The position numbers and the translations under genes are program-made. From Streptomyces cyanogenus (lineage in GTDB: Bacteria > Actinomycetota > Actinomycetes > Streptomycetales > Streptomycetaceae), in assembly GCF_017526105.1 (NCBI RefSeq), contig NZ_CP071839.1, positions 5,781,001 through 5,845,000 on the forward strand: DNA of 64,000 bases, given 5' to 3'. The notes under the pieces are model-generated. The model worked only from the letters and a program-made list of their open reading frames with translations, did no database searches and was not told the DNA's origin. Position 1 is the first letter of the stretch, and each line of letters begins with the position of its first letter. Shown here piece after piece: positions 8,608-18,021 of this stretch.

Positions 8608-8886
8608 GTGAAGCGCACGAACGAGAACCTTGGGGAACGCCGCTCGAAGCGGGGCGTGCGACTGGCCGCGCTCGCCGTCTCGGCCGGTGCGATCGCCGCC
8701 GGTGTGATGCTGCCGGCCGTCACCGCGAGCGCGGCCCCGCTGCAGCAGACGCCGACGGTCGCCCAGGCCCCGGCGCACGACCATCACCACGACCACCACC
8801 ACAACCATCACCACAAGCACTACTACTGCTGGTGGCATCACCAGTACCACGAGTACGTCTGCAAGTGGGTCGACTGGGACGACTAG
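8608..8886 (+). CDS. small secreted histidine-rich peptide
   Basis: A 92-aa precursor that begins with a basic n-region (KRTNENLGERRSKRG), a hydrophobic core (LAALAVSAGAIAAGVMLPA) and a likely signal peptidase I site after TASA (about residue 43). The mature part of about 50 residues is nearly half His, Asp, Tyr and Trp: HDHHHDHHHNHHHKHYY, then a CWWHHQYHEYVCKW segment with two Cys that could form a disulfide or bind metal. Zn, Ni or Cu binding at the cell surface is an inference from composition. The GTG start at 8608 has a strong AGGAGGAG site. The gene follows the kinase by 150 bp and ends before a bidirectional terminator. Confidence 0.8.
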   Translation: MKRTNENLGERRSKRGVRLAALAVSAGAIAAGVMLPAVTASAAPLQQTPTVAQAPAHDHHHDHHHNHHHKHYYCWWHHQYHEYVCKWVDWDD

Positions 8887-8910
8887 GCGGTCCGGCCCCG
8901 TTCACACCCA

Positions 8911-8943
8911 CCCCGCCCCGCCGCTGCCCACGGCGGGGCGGGG
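8911..8943. terminator. bidirectional terminator hairpin
   Basis: A perfect 13-bp stem (8911-8923 with 8931-8943, CCCCGCCCCGCCG against CGGCGGGGCGGGG) and a 7-base loop sit between two convergent genes. There is no T-tract, as usual in streptomycetes. Confidence 0.8.
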
Positions 8944-8961
8944 GCGTGTCCGCGTCCGGGG

Positions 8962-11316
8962 TCACAGCGCGGTCAGCGACTGCTCCGCCCACACCGTCTT
9001 GCCGACCCGGTCGTGCCGGGTGCCCCAGCGCTGGGCGAGCTGGGCGACCAGCAGCAGGCCCCGGCCGCCCTCGTCGAAGATCCGGGCCCGGCGCATGTGC
9101 GGGGTGGTGCCGCTGGAGTCGTACACCTCGCTGATCAGCTTGGTGCCCTGGTGGATCAGCCGGAGCCGGATGGGCGGGCGGCCGTAGCGGATGGCGTTGG
9201 TGACCAGCTCGCTGACCATCAGCTCGGTGGTGAACGCGGCCTCGTCCAGGCCCCAGGCGGACAGCTGCTCGGTGGCGTACCGGCGGGCCAGCGCGACCAC
9301 GCTGGGCCGGTCGTCCAGCTGCCAGGAGGCGACCAGGTCCTCGTGCAGCGCCCGGGTACGGGCCACCAGCAGGGCGATGTCGTCGTCGGGGCGGTGGCTG
9401 AGCAGGTCGGCGAGGACCCGGTCGCACACCGCTTCCAGGGACTTCGCGGGACGGCCGAGCGCGGCGAACATCTTGTCCAGCGCCTCGTCGATGTCGTGGT
9501 CGCGGGCCTCCAGCAGCCCGTCGGTGTACAGCGCCAGCAGGCTGCCCTCGGGCAGTTCCGCCTCGATCGCCTCGAAGGGCAGCCCGCCGAGCCCGAGCGG
9601 CGGCCCAGCGGGCACGTCGAGGAAGCGGACGGTGCCGTCCGGGCTCACCACGGCGGGCGGCGGATGCCCGGCCCGGGCCGCGGAGCACCGGCGCGAGACC
9701 GGGTCGTAGACGGCGTACAGGCAGGTGGTCCCGATGCCGCCGGCGGTGTCGGCGCCCGGGTCGGCGCTGCCCTCGTCGGCGGCCAGCCGCAGCACCAGGT
9801 CGTCCAGGTGGGTGAGCAGCTCGTCGGCCGGCAGGTCGACGTCGGCCAGGGTGCGCACCGCCGTGCGCAGCCGGCCCATGGTGGCGGAGGCCCGGATGCC
9901 GTGGCCCACCACATCGCCCACCACGAGCGCGACCCGCGCCCCGGACAGCGGGATCACGTCGAACCAGTCACCGCCCACGCCGGCCCGGGTCGCGGCCGGC
10001 AGATAGCGGGTGGCGATCTCCAGCGCCTCCTGCTCGGGCAGCGTGTGCGGCAGCAGGCTGCGCTGCAGGGCCATGGTGGTGGTGCGGGACCGGGCGTAGC
10101 CGTGGGCCTGCTCCATGCCGGTGGCCGCCTTCGCGGTGAACTCCTCGGCGAGCCGCAGCTCCTCCGGGCCGAACGGCCCCCGCTCCGGGTGCCGGCCGAA
10201 CAGGGCCACGCCGAGCGTGCCGCCCGGCACCAGCAGCGGCACCGCCAGCAGGGAGTGCGCGCCGGACGTGCGCAGCCACGCCGCGCCCGGGTCCAGCGCC
10301 GCCCACTCGGCGATGTCCGGGTCCGCCGTGTCGTACAGCTGCGGGCGGGCCGTCGCAAGGCAGCGGGCGGGCGGTGAGCCGGCCGGGCAGACGACGGTCT
10401 GGCCGACACCGGCGCCGTGCCCCGGCCGGTCGCCGTCCGGGACCGGGCGCAGGGCGGCCCGGCGCAGCACGACCTGCTCCGGGGCGGCGGATGCGGCGCT
10501 GCTCCGCGGGGAGTCGAGCAGGTCGACCGCCATGACGTCGGCCAGCCGGGGGACCGTGACCTCGCCGAGTTCCTGGGCGGCGCGGGCCTGTTCCGCCAGT
10601 GTCCCGGCGGGCACGCCGGCGGCGTCGGGGGGCCGCGGCCGGGCGGTGGTCTCCTGGGACGGTTCCTGCACGGACAGGCAGACGGCCCGGACCCGGCCGT
10701 CGGCGTCCTTCAGCGGGGTGAGGACGGTGGTCGGGCCGAGATCCGCACCGAGGCGGATCGGCGCCTCCTGCGGCCGGCCCGACTCCAGCGCCACCCGCAT
10801 CGCCCGGTCGGCCTCCTCGCTCGCGTCCCCCGGCACGATGTGGGCGAGGGCCAGCCCGCGCATCGCCGCCTCGGGCAGGGCGAGGGCGTGCTCCAGCCGG
10901 CGGTTGGCGCGCACCAGGCGCAGGTCCGCGTCGAAGATCGCCAGGGGGAAGGGGGACTGGAGGAACGTCCACTCCTCCAGCGGTTCGCCGCGGGGCGGCT
11001 GGACGCGGGCCGTCACGGCGCTCACCACGAGCCAGTCGGCGGTCCCGGTCCGGGAGGTCCGGCGGTGGGCGAGCACGCCCAGTTCCACGAGCCGGCCGTC
11101 CCGGTGGCGCAGCGGGACGGTGCCGTTCCAGCGGGTGCGCCCGGCCAGCGCCCGCCGGACCACGGTGTGGTCGGCGGCGAGCAGCGCGGTGGCGGGCCGG
11201 CCGACCACCGCCGGGGAGTCGTAGCCGAGCAGCCGCCGCGCGCCCTCGCTCCAGCCGGTCAGGATGCCCTGCTCATCGATGGTGGCCGTGGCCGTGTACG
11301 TCGACTGTCGCTCCAT
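8962..11316 (-). CDS. PAS-GAF-SpoIIE phosphatase with C-terminal HATPase domain
   Basis: A 784-aa multidomain regulator of the partner-switching type. In order: PAS (about 8-110), a second PAS (about 118-225), GAF (about 260-420), PP2C-like SpoIIE phosphatase (about 440-645; metal-site GGDWFDVIPL and DVVGHG) and an RsbW-type HATPase (about 655-780; ELMVSELVTNAIRYG, DEGGRGLLL). Such proteins dephosphorylate anti-anti-sigma factors and can also act as anti-sigma kinases, so one chain may carry both opposing activities. No sigma or anti-anti-sigma gene is adjacent. Soluble; ATG start with a weak ribosome binding site. It converges with the His-rich peptide gene. Confidence 0.9.
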   Translation of the reverse strand: MERQSTYTATATIDEQGILTGWSEGARRLLGYDSPAVVGRPATALLAADHTVVRRALAGRTRWNGTVPLRHRDGRLVELGVLAHRRTSRTGTADWLVVSAVTARVQPPRGEPLEEWTFLQSPFPLAIFDADLRLVRANRRLEHALALPEAAMRGLALAHIVPGDASEEADRAMRVALESGRPQEAPIRLGADLGPTTVLTPLKDADGRVRAVCLSVQEPSQETTARPRPPDAAGVPAGTLAEQARAAQELGEVTVPRLADVMAVDLLDSPRSSAASAAPEQVVLRRAALRPVPDGDRPGHGAGVGQTVVCPAGSPPARCLATARPQLYDTADPDIAEWAALDPGAAWLRTSGAHSLLAVPLLVPGGTLGVALFGRHPERGPFGPEELRLAEEFTAKAATGMEQAHGYARSRTTTMALQRSLLPHTLPEQEALEIATRYLPAATRAGVGGDWFDVIPLSGARVALVVGDVVGHGIRASATMGRLRTAVRTLADVDLPADELLTHLDDLVLRLAADEGSADPGADTAGGIGTTCLYAVYDPVSRRCSAARAGHPPPAVVSPDGTVRFLDVPAGPPLGLGGLPFEAIEAELPEGSLLALYTDGLLEARDHDIDEALDKMFAALGRPAKSLEAVCDRVLADLLSHRPDDDIALLVARTRALHEDLVASWQLDDRPSVVALARRYATEQLSAWGLDEAAFTTELMVSELVTNAIRYGRPPIRLRLIHQGTKLISEVYDSSGTTPHMRRARIFDEGGRGLLLVAQLAQRWGTRHDRVGKTVWAEQSLTAL

Positions 11317-11433
11317 CGCCGCTCATCTCGCCCTTGCTCGGCAGGCTCTCCTGACCAGCATGATCCCGGGCGGCGCGGAGCACCAACGCAGCACGGCGGA
11401 CCCGGTGGCCCCGGCCGGGCCACCGGGGGCGCC

Positions 11434-12258
11434 TCAGCCGAGGGCCAGTGCCTGCACCCGGTCGAGCGCGCCGTTGAACTTGTCGTGGTCGCCGACGGTC
11501 GGGCCGGACGAGGTGTACTGCCACATCGTGTAGTACGGCCACCCGGCCGGCAGCGTCCCCGGGTCGGAGGCGTAGCGGGCGATCCACAGCGGGTTGTTCG
11601 CCGCGAAGCCGCCGTAGTCGCCGGTGCACTGGGTCCACCAGCTGGTGGCCGTGTAGATCACCGGGTACCGGCTGGTGCGCGCCTTGTAGGTGCTGATGAA
11701 GTCGGCGATCCAGCCGACCATCTGGCCGGCGGTCTTGCCGTAGCAGGCGGCGCCGTACGGGTTCCACTCGATGTCGAGGGCGCCGGGCAGGGTTTTGCCG
11801 TCCCGCGACCAGCCGCCGCCGTGGTCCACGAAGTAGTTGGCCTGTGTGGCGCCGCTGGTGGTGTCCGGGGTGGCGAAGTGGTAGGACCCGCGGATCATGC
11901 CGACGTTGTAGGAGCCGTTGTACTGCTGGGCGAAGTACGGGTTCGTGTAGTACGTGCCTTCCGTGGCCTTCGTGTACGCCCAGCGCACCCCGCTGCTCCA
12001 CAGGGTCGACCAGGCGACGTTGCCCTGGTACGCGGAGACGTCGACGCCCTCGGTCCGGGTGGCGTCTCCGGTGCTGGGCGTGCCGTCCCGGCCGTCGTGG
12101 GCGAGGACGCCCATGCCCATGTGGGCGGAACCGCGGCCGGGCGTGCTCACGGCCCGGGCGGAGGTGAGCGGGAGGGCGAGGGAGAGCGCCGCGAGCAGAG
12201 CCGTGAGCAGGACGGAGAGGGGGCGCGGGCGGAAGGGACCGGGTCTGAGCACGGGCAT
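11434..12258 (-). CDS. secreted GH25 lysozyme (muramidase)
   Basis: A 274-aa precursor. A signal peptide (hydrophobic core LSVLLTALLAALSLALPL, cleavage near ARA) is followed by a short linker and a glycoside hydrolase family 25 domain. The domain starts at EGVDVSAYQG, where Asp is an active-site residue, and has the catalytic DxE pair in ALDIEWNP. Family members of the Streptomyces cellosyl type cut the beta-1,4 bond between N-acetylmuramic acid and N-acetylglucosamine. Start: ATG 12258, because GGAGG lies 6 bases upstream; the ATG at 12336 would place the signal peptide too far inside. A divergent MarR gene 240 bp away could control it. Confidence 0.9.
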   Translation of the reverse strand: MPVLRPGPFRPRPLSVLLTALLAALSLALPLTSARAVSTPGRGSAHMGMGVLAHDGRDGTPSTGDATRTEGVDVSAYQGNVAWSTLWSSGVRWAYTKATEGTYYTNPYFAQQYNGSYNVGMIRGSYHFATPDTTSGATQANYFVDHGGGWSRDGKTLPGALDIEWNPYGAACYGKTAGQMVGWIADFISTYKARTSRYPVIYTATSWWTQCTGDYGGFAANNPLWIARYASDPGTLPAGWPYYTMWQYTSSGPTVGDHDKFNGALDRVQALALG

Positions 12259-12498
12259 GACGTGCCTCCGGGGGAGTGAAGTGGGGGAGAGAGCTGTGTG
12301 GGGGGCTCGCCGAACGCCGTCCACTGGCGTGGGCATGCCATTAACGACGTGGTAAAGAAGCTACGCACGTAGATAAGGCGTGGGAAGGGGATCCGGAGGA
12401 CGCCGTTGGTCTACGCCTGCGAAATACTTACGGAGCTGCGGCAATGACGACTTTTGGCAGAAACTTTCACCACCACGAAACCGAGCAGGGGTGCTGAC

Positions 12499-12990
12499 GT
12501 GCACGAGGACGGAAACGGCGGCGCCCACGGCGTCGCCGGCCAGGTGACGCCCAGTGGCGCGGACCAGGAGTTCCTGGCGCTGGAGCGCGAGTTGACCGTG
12601 CTGCTCAGGCGCGCCCGCGCCAACCAGGGCGAGATGGCACGCGAGGTCCACCCCGACCTGGAGTCCTCCGCCTACGGCCTGCTCATCCGGCTGGACGAAC
12701 TGGGCGGCCAGCGGGCCACGGCGCTCGCCGCCTACATCGGCGTCGGCAAGGCCACCATGTCCCGGCAGCTGCGGGCCCTGGAGGACCTGGGTCTGATCGC
12801 CCGCGAACCCGACCCCGCCGACGGCCGCGCCTGGCTCGTCACCCTCACCGACGAGGGCCGCCGCCGCGTCGGCACGGTCCGCGAGGCCCGCCGCGCCCGC
12901 TACGTCCGCCAGCTCGCCCACTGGGACCGCCGCGAGGTCGCCGAGCTGGCCCGGCTGCTCCACGAGCTGAACGGCGTCATGGCCAAGTGA
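12499..12990 (+). CDS. MarR-family transcriptional regulator
   Basis: About 163 aa with a MarR winged helix-turn-helix: helix region DQEFLALERELTVLLRRAR, recognition segment (YIGVGKATMSRQLRALEDLGL) and the wing motif EPDPADGRAWLVTLT (typical DxRxxxVxLT). Such proteins bind DNA as dimers and usually control a divergent gene or themselves. The start is uncertain: GTG 12499 (HEDGNGG) is preferred over a TTG at 12454. The gene faces away from the lysozyme gene and converges with the PP2C-like gene 23 bp further on. Confidence 0.85.
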   Translation: MHEDGNGGAHGVAGQVTPSGADQEFLALERELTVLLRRARANQGEMAREVHPDLESSAYGLLIRLDELGGQRATALAAYIGVGKATMSRQLRALEDLGLIAREPDPADGRAWLVTLTDEGRRRVGTVREARRARYVRQLAHWDRREVAELARLLHELNGVMAK

Positions 12991-13013
12991 GCGCCGTCAC
13001 GGCGGCCCGGCGG

Positions 13014-13802
13014 TCACAGCTCCACGTACACCACCGTCGCATCGTCGTGCGTCTTGCTCCGGCCCAGGAACGCCCGCTCCTCGCGGTCAGCCGCCTCCAG
13101 CTCCCGCACCCGCTCCACCAGCGACCGGGCGCCCTCCTTCGCCACCACGTCGAACAGCGCCGTCCAGTCGCCTTCCCGGAACTTCTCCGTCCAGCGGGTC
13201 GCGCCGTCCGTCAGCGCGGCCAGCGCCCGGACCTCGTGCCGGGGCAGGACGCCGGTGACGGCCCGGGCAGCCACGGCCGGGTCGGCGGCGGCCGTGAAGA
13301 AGCCGCCCTCCTTGTTGCGCAGGTGCGCGTCGACCAGGGCGTCGGTGGCGAGCGCGGCGCGGGGCAGCCGGGCCAGCCGGTCGTCCAGCACCGGGGTGAC
13401 CGTGCCGCCGGGCCCCCGCACCAGCAGCGCCGAGTCGGACAGCACCAGGTACTCGACCTCGGCGGCGGACCAGCGGGCCACGACGACGGTTGCCTGAGGC
13501 GTTCGCGGGTGAGAAAGGTCACAGGTGTCCGCGTGGGTCTCGGCGGTGCGCCGGATCGCCCGCGCGAGAACCTCCGGGAGCGTCAGATCTCGGTCGGAAA
13601 GGGTCAGTTCGGTCAGCGCACCGCCCAGTCGCGCGGTGAACCAGGGAACGGAATGCAGACAGCCCGTCCCGCCGCCGGGCGGAGTGACTCCGTCCAGGAC
13701 GATGACGCAACCTCCCTGTCCGGAGGCGGGTAGTCCGACACCGGCGAAGTCCTCGTTGGGGCGGGTCGTGTCGCCGGGGTCCGAAACGAGATCAGTGCGC
13801 AT
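13014..13802 (-). CDS. PP2C-like protein phosphatase
   Basis: A 262-aa single-domain protein with PP2C features: NEDFAGV near the N-terminus, VIVLDGVTPPGGG (metal-binding Asp-Gly), LVLSDSALLV, ALTDGATRW and the terminal HDDATVVYVEL (Asp of the third metal site). This PP2C subgroup is common in Streptomyces and has no known partner. Start: ATG 13802 (MRTDLVSD); the upstream frame to 13868 lacks signal. No membrane segment. Two kinases elsewhere in the window are possible counterparts, but there is no direct link. Confidence 0.8.
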   Translation of the reverse strand: MRTDLVSDPGDTTRPNEDFAGVGLPASGQGGCVIVLDGVTPPGGGTGCLHSVPWFTARLGGALTELTLSDRDLTLPEVLARAIRRTAETHADTCDLSHPRTPQATVVVARWSAAEVEYLVLSDSALLVRGPGGTVTPVLDDRLARLPRAALATDALVDAHLRNKEGGFFTAAADPAVAARAVTGVLPRHEVRALAALTDGATRWTEKFREGDWTALFDVVAKEGARSLVERVRELEAADREERAFLGRSKTHDDATVVYVEL

Positions 13803-14186
13803 CCGGCCAGTCTGCACGAGGCCTTCACACCATGCGCCAAAGGCTGGCAAGGACCGGCGAAATATCACGGCCCCGCAGGTCAGGCGCCTGGTTTGGGCAG
13901 GAATGATCCACTCCGGGAAGGCGTGGTGGCGAATACTGCCAAAGCCTGCCGCGCGCGTCCAACCGGCCCACCGCGCAAGAGCCCCGCACGCGCCAGAGGA
14001 ACTTGCCCGCCAACTCCCCTCCGATGTTCACTCCTTCGGGTGGCGGGTCAGGTGATGCGCGACCACTGCCCACCGGCGCTGGGAGGGTCGGGAACCGTAC
14101 GAACCGGGTGTGCGCACCACTTGGCACCGAGCTGACGGGGCGCCACCCGGGCCCCTGGGTAGACGAGTTCAGGATTGCGAGCACCG
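13803..14186. other. divergent intergenic region before the conservon
   Basis: About 380 bp without a supportable gene between the divergent PP2C-like and cvnA genes. It must hold both promoters, but no clear -10/-35 pair or operator could be singled out. Confidence 0.4.
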
Positions 14187-17123
14187 GTGCAGAAGAAGCG
14201 GCCTCGGCGCACAGGCAGGCAGACGGCCCCCGAGGGGACCGTTCCCCAGACCCCCGTGGGCTCCGGCCGCCCCACCCATGTGCGCACCCGGCTGATCGTC
14301 GCCGTCGCCGTGGTGGCGGCGGCCGTCGCAGGGGCCGGCGCGCCCGCGCTGTTGAGCGCCTCCCAGGACGTCGGCGACTCACAGGACCTGGTGACGCTCG
14401 CCGCGCGCACCCAGGACGCGCTCACCCTCGCCCACTCCCTCGCCGACGAACGCGACGAGGTCACCTCCTACGTCGCCGCCGGCCGCCCCAAGTCCAAGGC
14501 GCCCTCCGAGGACCGCAGCGCCCGCGTGGACCGGCAGGTGGAGGAGCTGCGCGCCGACACCGACACCCCGGCGCGCCTGCGCACCGCCCTCGACGGCATC
14601 GACACGCTGCGCCGGGCCGCCCTCACCGGCAAGACCGACGCCCTGCAGACCCACCAGGCGTACTCGGCGACGATCACCGAACTGCACCGGCTCGCCGGGC
14701 AGCTGGCCGAGCAGCTGCCCCCGCGGGCCGGCTCCGGCGGGCACGCGCTGGCCGAGCTGGACTCCGCCGTCCAGCAGTCCGCCGCCGCCCGCGGCCTGCT
14801 GCTGGCCGCGCTGAACGTCCCCTCCCGCACGCAGACGGTGATCGACCCCACCACCGGCCTGCCCACCACGTCCACCACGGGCACCGGCGCGGACCGCAAA
14901 CAGCGCGACGCGCTCACCGCCGCCGCCCAGCAGGCCCGGCTGCGCGCCGACGCGGCCCTCGCCGGCTTCCGCGAGACCGCGCCCAAGGCCGCCGTCGACT
15001 CCTACGACTCCACGGTCACCGGCCCCGAGGTCAACTCGGCGGACAAGTACCTGTCCGCGCTCACCGACCAGCCCACCCTGGCCGACAGCGAGCTGACCAC
15101 CAGCACCAAGAAGCTGGACGCCGCCCTGTCCGCCCGCGTCGACCTGATGCGCGGCGCCGAGTCCGCGCTCTACGACCACCGCACCAAGGACCTCGCCCGG
15201 CTCCGGGACGACGACGTCACCGCCCTGGAGATCCGGATCGCCGTCCTCGGCGTGCTGATGCTGGTCGCGGTGGGTGTCGCCACCGCCATGGCCCGCAGCC
15301 TGACCCGCCCCCTGTCGGTGCTGCGCCGCGGCTCGGCCCGCCTCGCCCAGGCCGAGGACCCGGCCGGCCAGGAGCCGATCGCCTTCACGGGCCGCAACGA
15401 CGAGTTCGCCCAGGTGGTCCGCTCGGTCAACGCCCTCCACGCCCACGCCGTCGCGCTGCACGAGCGCGTGGCCACCCTGGAGACCGACCGCAAGCACCTG
15501 GTCGGCCAGCGCCAGAAGATGGCCGACGCCCGCGAGGAGCTGCGCGCCGAACTCGCCGAGTCCGCCGCCCAGCTGGAGCGGCTGCGCACCAGCATCGGCA
15601 CCACCTTCGTCAACCTGGCCCTGCGCACCCTGGGCCTGGTCGAGCGCCAGCTGGCGGTCATCGAGGGCCTGGAGGAGCGGGAGCAGGACCCCGACCGCCT
15701 CTCCACCCTGTTCAAGCTGGACCACTTCGCCACGGTCATGCGCCGGCACAGCGAGAACCTCCTGGTCCTCGCCGGCACCGAGCACGTCCAGCAGCACCCC
15801 GGCCCGGTGCCGCTGGTCGACGTGGTCCGGGCGGCGGTCAGCGAGATCGAACGGTACGAGCGCGTCCGCATCGCCGCGCTGCCGCCGCACGCGCACGTGG
15901 CCGGCTTCGCCGCCGACGACCTCTCCCACCTGCTGGCCGAACTCATGGAGAACGCCACCGCGTTCTCCCCGCCGGACCTGCCGGTCGAGGTCTCCGGCTG
16001 GCTGCTGGAGTCGGGTGAGGTCATGCTCTCCGTCCAGGACGAGGGCATCGGCGTGACGGAGGACCGCCTGGCCCGCCTCAACGCCCGCCTCGCCGACTTC
16101 GACCCCGAGGCCCTCTACGACCAGGAGGGGGACGACGGCCTCGGCCTCGGCCTGTACGTCGTCGCGCGCCTCGCCCACCGGCACGGCGTCCGCGTCCAGC
16201 TGCGCGAGCAGAAGCAGGGCGGTATCGCGGCCGTGGTGGTGCTCCCGGCCGGCCTCCTCGTCGAGGCCCCGCCCGCCGCCCTCCCGCCGCAGACCGCCCC
16301 CGGCGCCACCGGCGCCTTCACCCTCCCCGGCGCCGACGCGGAGGCCAACTCCAACGTCCTGCCCGCCCGCAAGCACCAGGACCCCCTGGTCACCCTGGCG
16401 GAGCAGGCGGTACGGGAGGCCGCCGAGGAGTCCCCGGAGCCGGTGGTGCGGGAGGCCGCCGAGGAGTCCCCGGAGCAGGCAGCGGAACAGGCACCGGAGG
16501 ACGCACCGGACCAGGCGCCGGAGGTGGCGTCGGAGCAGGCACCGGTCCAGGCGCCGGAGCCGTCCCCGGAGGAGGCCCACGAGCAGGCCGCCCAGCCCAC
16601 CCAGGACACGGAGACCCGCCCGAAGGCCCCGGCGGAGACCTACGCCGAGACGACGATGGAACTGCTCCTCCCGGACGCGTCGGCGGAACCGGCGCCCGCG
16701 GGGACGGACCGTGCGCACGGCCCGGCGGCCGACCGCGAGGACACCCCGCAGGGACCGTCCGCACCCGACGACGAAGGCCGCACGAACGGTGCCGGGGGGC
16801 ACCCGGAGGCCGCAGCCGAAGCCGAGGCGGACGCGCCCGCCGAGGCGCCGCAGGCCGACGCGGAGGAGCAGCTCACCAGCAAGGGCCTCCCCAAGCGCAC
16901 ACCCAGGATCACCGCACCCACCGCCCCGCCCCGCCAGCGCAGCGCGTCCGTGGACGCGGAAGCCCTGCGCCGCAGGCTCGGCGGCTTCCGCCGCGGTGCC
17001 GAGGCCGGCTACCGCGACGTAGCGGCGGAGATCACCGAACAGACGGCCGGTACCAAGCGGCCGACCAGCCACGCACACGCCGAAGAAGCCACGGGGGGCA
17101 CAGCCGAGGAGGCAAGCAGTTGA
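14187..17123 (+). CDS. cvnA: conservon sensor kinase-like protein CvnA
   Basis: First gene of a conservon. It is a 978-aa membrane protein with one helix near residues 35-58, a long extracytoplasmic nitrate/nitrite-sensing-type region (about 60-350), a second helix (RIAVLGVLMLVAVGVATAMA) and a HAMP. A coiled-coil dimerisation part and a HATPase domain follow (ELMENATAFSPPDLP, DEGIGV, GLGLYVVARLA). No typical phospho-acceptor H-box with HELRTP is seen, as is usual in CvnA. The C-terminal 300 residues are Pro/Glu/Ala-rich and contain a duplicated block (REAAEESPEPV and REAAEESPEQA). GTG 14187 is preferred because AGGA lies 12 bases upstream; a TTG at 14175 is too close to it. Confidence 0.88.
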   Translation: MQKKRPRRTGRQTAPEGTVPQTPVGSGRPTHVRTRLIVAVAVVAAAVAGAGAPALLSASQDVGDSQDLVTLAARTQDALTLAHSLADERDEVTSYVAAGRPKSKAPSEDRSARVDRQVEELRADTDTPARLRTALDGIDTLRRAALTGKTDALQTHQAYSATITELHRLAGQLAEQLPPRAGSGGHALAELDSAVQQSAAARGLLLAALNVPSRTQTVIDPTTGLPTTSTTGTGADRKQRDALTAAAQQARLRADAALAGFRETAPKAAVDSYDSTVTGPEVNSADKYLSALTDQPTLADSELTTSTKKLDAALSARVDLMRGAESALYDHRTKDLARLRDDDVTALEIRIAVLGVLMLVAVGVATAMARSLTRPLSVLRRGSARLAQAEDPAGQEPIAFTGRNDEFAQVVRSVNALHAHAVALHERVATLETDRKHLVGQRQKMADAREELRAELAESAAQLERLRTSIGTTFVNLALRTLGLVERQLAVIEGLEEREQDPDRLSTLFKLDHFATVMRRHSENLLVLAGTEHVQQHPGPVPLVDVVRAAVSEIERYERVRIAALPPHAHVAGFAADDLSHLLAELMENATAFSPPDLPVEVSGWLLESGEVMLSVQDEGIGVTEDRLARLNARLADFDPEALYDQEGDDGLGLGLYVVARLAHRHGVRVQLREQKQGGIAAVVVLPAGLLVEAPPAALPPQTAPGATGAFTLPGADAEANSNVLPARKHQDPLVTLAEQAVREAAEESPEPVVREAAEESPEQAAEQAPEDAPDQAPEVASEQAPVQAPEPSPEEAHEQAAQPTQDTETRPKAPAETYAETTMELLLPDASAEPAPAGTDRAHGPAADREDTPQGPSAPDDEGRTNGAGGHPEAAAEAEADAPAEAPQADAEEQLTSKGLPKRTPRITAPTAPPRQRSASVDAEALRRRLGGFRRGAEAGYRDVAAEITEQTAGTKRPTSHAHAEEATGGTAEEASS

Positions 17124-17617
17124 CCGCGCCCAGTACCTACGGACTGAGCAGTGAAGCCCGCAACCTGCACTGGCTGCTGACCAACCTGGTCGAGGAAGTA
17201 CCCGGCATCCAGTCCGTCGCCGTGGTCTCGTCCGACGGGCTGCTGCTGCTCTCGTCCGACCCGGGCCACACCGAGCAGTCCCGCACGGCCCGCCCGGCGA
17301 AGGGCCCCCGGGGCTCCTCCGCCGACCTCGCCACCATCGTCTCCGGCATCGGCAGCCTCACCGTCGGCGCCGCCAAGCTGATGGACTTCGGCGCGGTCCG
17401 GCACACGATGGTCGCGATGGAGGAGGGCAGCCTGTTCGTGATGTCGATCAGTGACGGCTCGCTGCTCGGCGTCCACGGTTCCGCCGAGTGCGACATGAGC
17501 GTCGTGGCGTACCACATGGCGCTCTTCGTCGGCCGCGCCGGCCACGTGCTGACGCCCGAACTCCGCAGCGAGCTGCGCAAATCCCTGGAGGCCGAGTCGA
17601 CGGGGAGCACCCGATGA
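17120..17617 (+). CDS. cvnB: conservon roadblock/LC7 protein CvnB
   Basis: A 165-aa roadblock/longin-type protein (SSEARNLHWLLTNLVEEVPGIQSVAVVSSDGLLLLSS is the conserved opening; residues 8-120 carry the fold). Roadblock proteins act as GTPase-activating or scaffold partners of MglA/Ras-like GTPases; CvnB is expected to join CvnA and CvnD at the membrane. The start is a TTG that overlaps the CvnA stop (TTGA) and is preceded by GAGGAGG, so the rare start is well supported. Confidence 0.92.
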   Translation: MTAPSTYGLSSEARNLHWLLTNLVEEVPGIQSVAVVSSDGLLLLSSDPGHTEQSRTARPAKGPRGSSADLATIVSGIGSLTVGAAKLMDFGAVRHTMVAMEEGSLFVMSISDGSLLGVHGSAECDMSVVAYHMALFVGRAGHVLTPELRSELRKSLEAESTGSTR

Positions 17618-18021
17618 GCGGCACACCGAACCTGCCCGTCCGCGGCGGCGGACGCAAACCCGCCCGCGTCCGCCCCTACTCGCTCACCGGCGGCCGTACC
17701 CGCTTCGGCCACGTCCTCCTCGTGGAGACGTTCGTGGCGGCGCTGGACGCACCCGAGGAGCGCAAGGAACTGACGAACAGCTCGCTCACCACCCGGGTCA
17801 TGCCGGAGATGCGGGCCATCGTCGAGCTGTGCCGCCGTATGCGCACGGTGGCCGAGATCGCCGCGCTGCTGAAGATGCCGCTCGGCGTGGTCCGCGTGCT
17901 CCTGAGCGACCTCGCGGACCAGGGAAAGATCCGTGTGTACGGCACCGGAACCGGTCACGGCACCGGCCGCCCGGACCGCGCTCTGCTGGAAAGGGTGCTG
18001 AGTGGACTCCGCCGTCTCTGA
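17614..18021 (+). CDS. cvnC: conservon DUF742 protein CvnC
   Basis: A 135-aa DUF742 protein, third gene of the conservon. The family signature is visible: VRPYSLTGGRT near the start, a central helix-rich part and a winged-helix-like segment (RTVAEIAALLKMPLGVVRVLLSDLADQG). The ATG overlaps the CvnB stop (ATGA). The stop lies inside the start of cvnD, so the whole operon is translationally coupled. Confidence 0.92.
   Translation: MSGTPNLPVRGGGRKPARVRPYSLTGGRTRFGHVLLVETFVAALDAPEERKELTNSSLTTRVMPEMRAIVELCRRMRTVAEIAALLKMPLGVVRVLLSDLADQGKIRVYGTGTGHGTGRPDRALLERVLSGLRRL

Noticed and set aside
14379..17078. 899-aa minus-strand frame opposite cvnA
   Set aside because: Shadow frame: low-complexity Gly/Arg/Leu/Val composition and no domain, while cvnA fits the operon.
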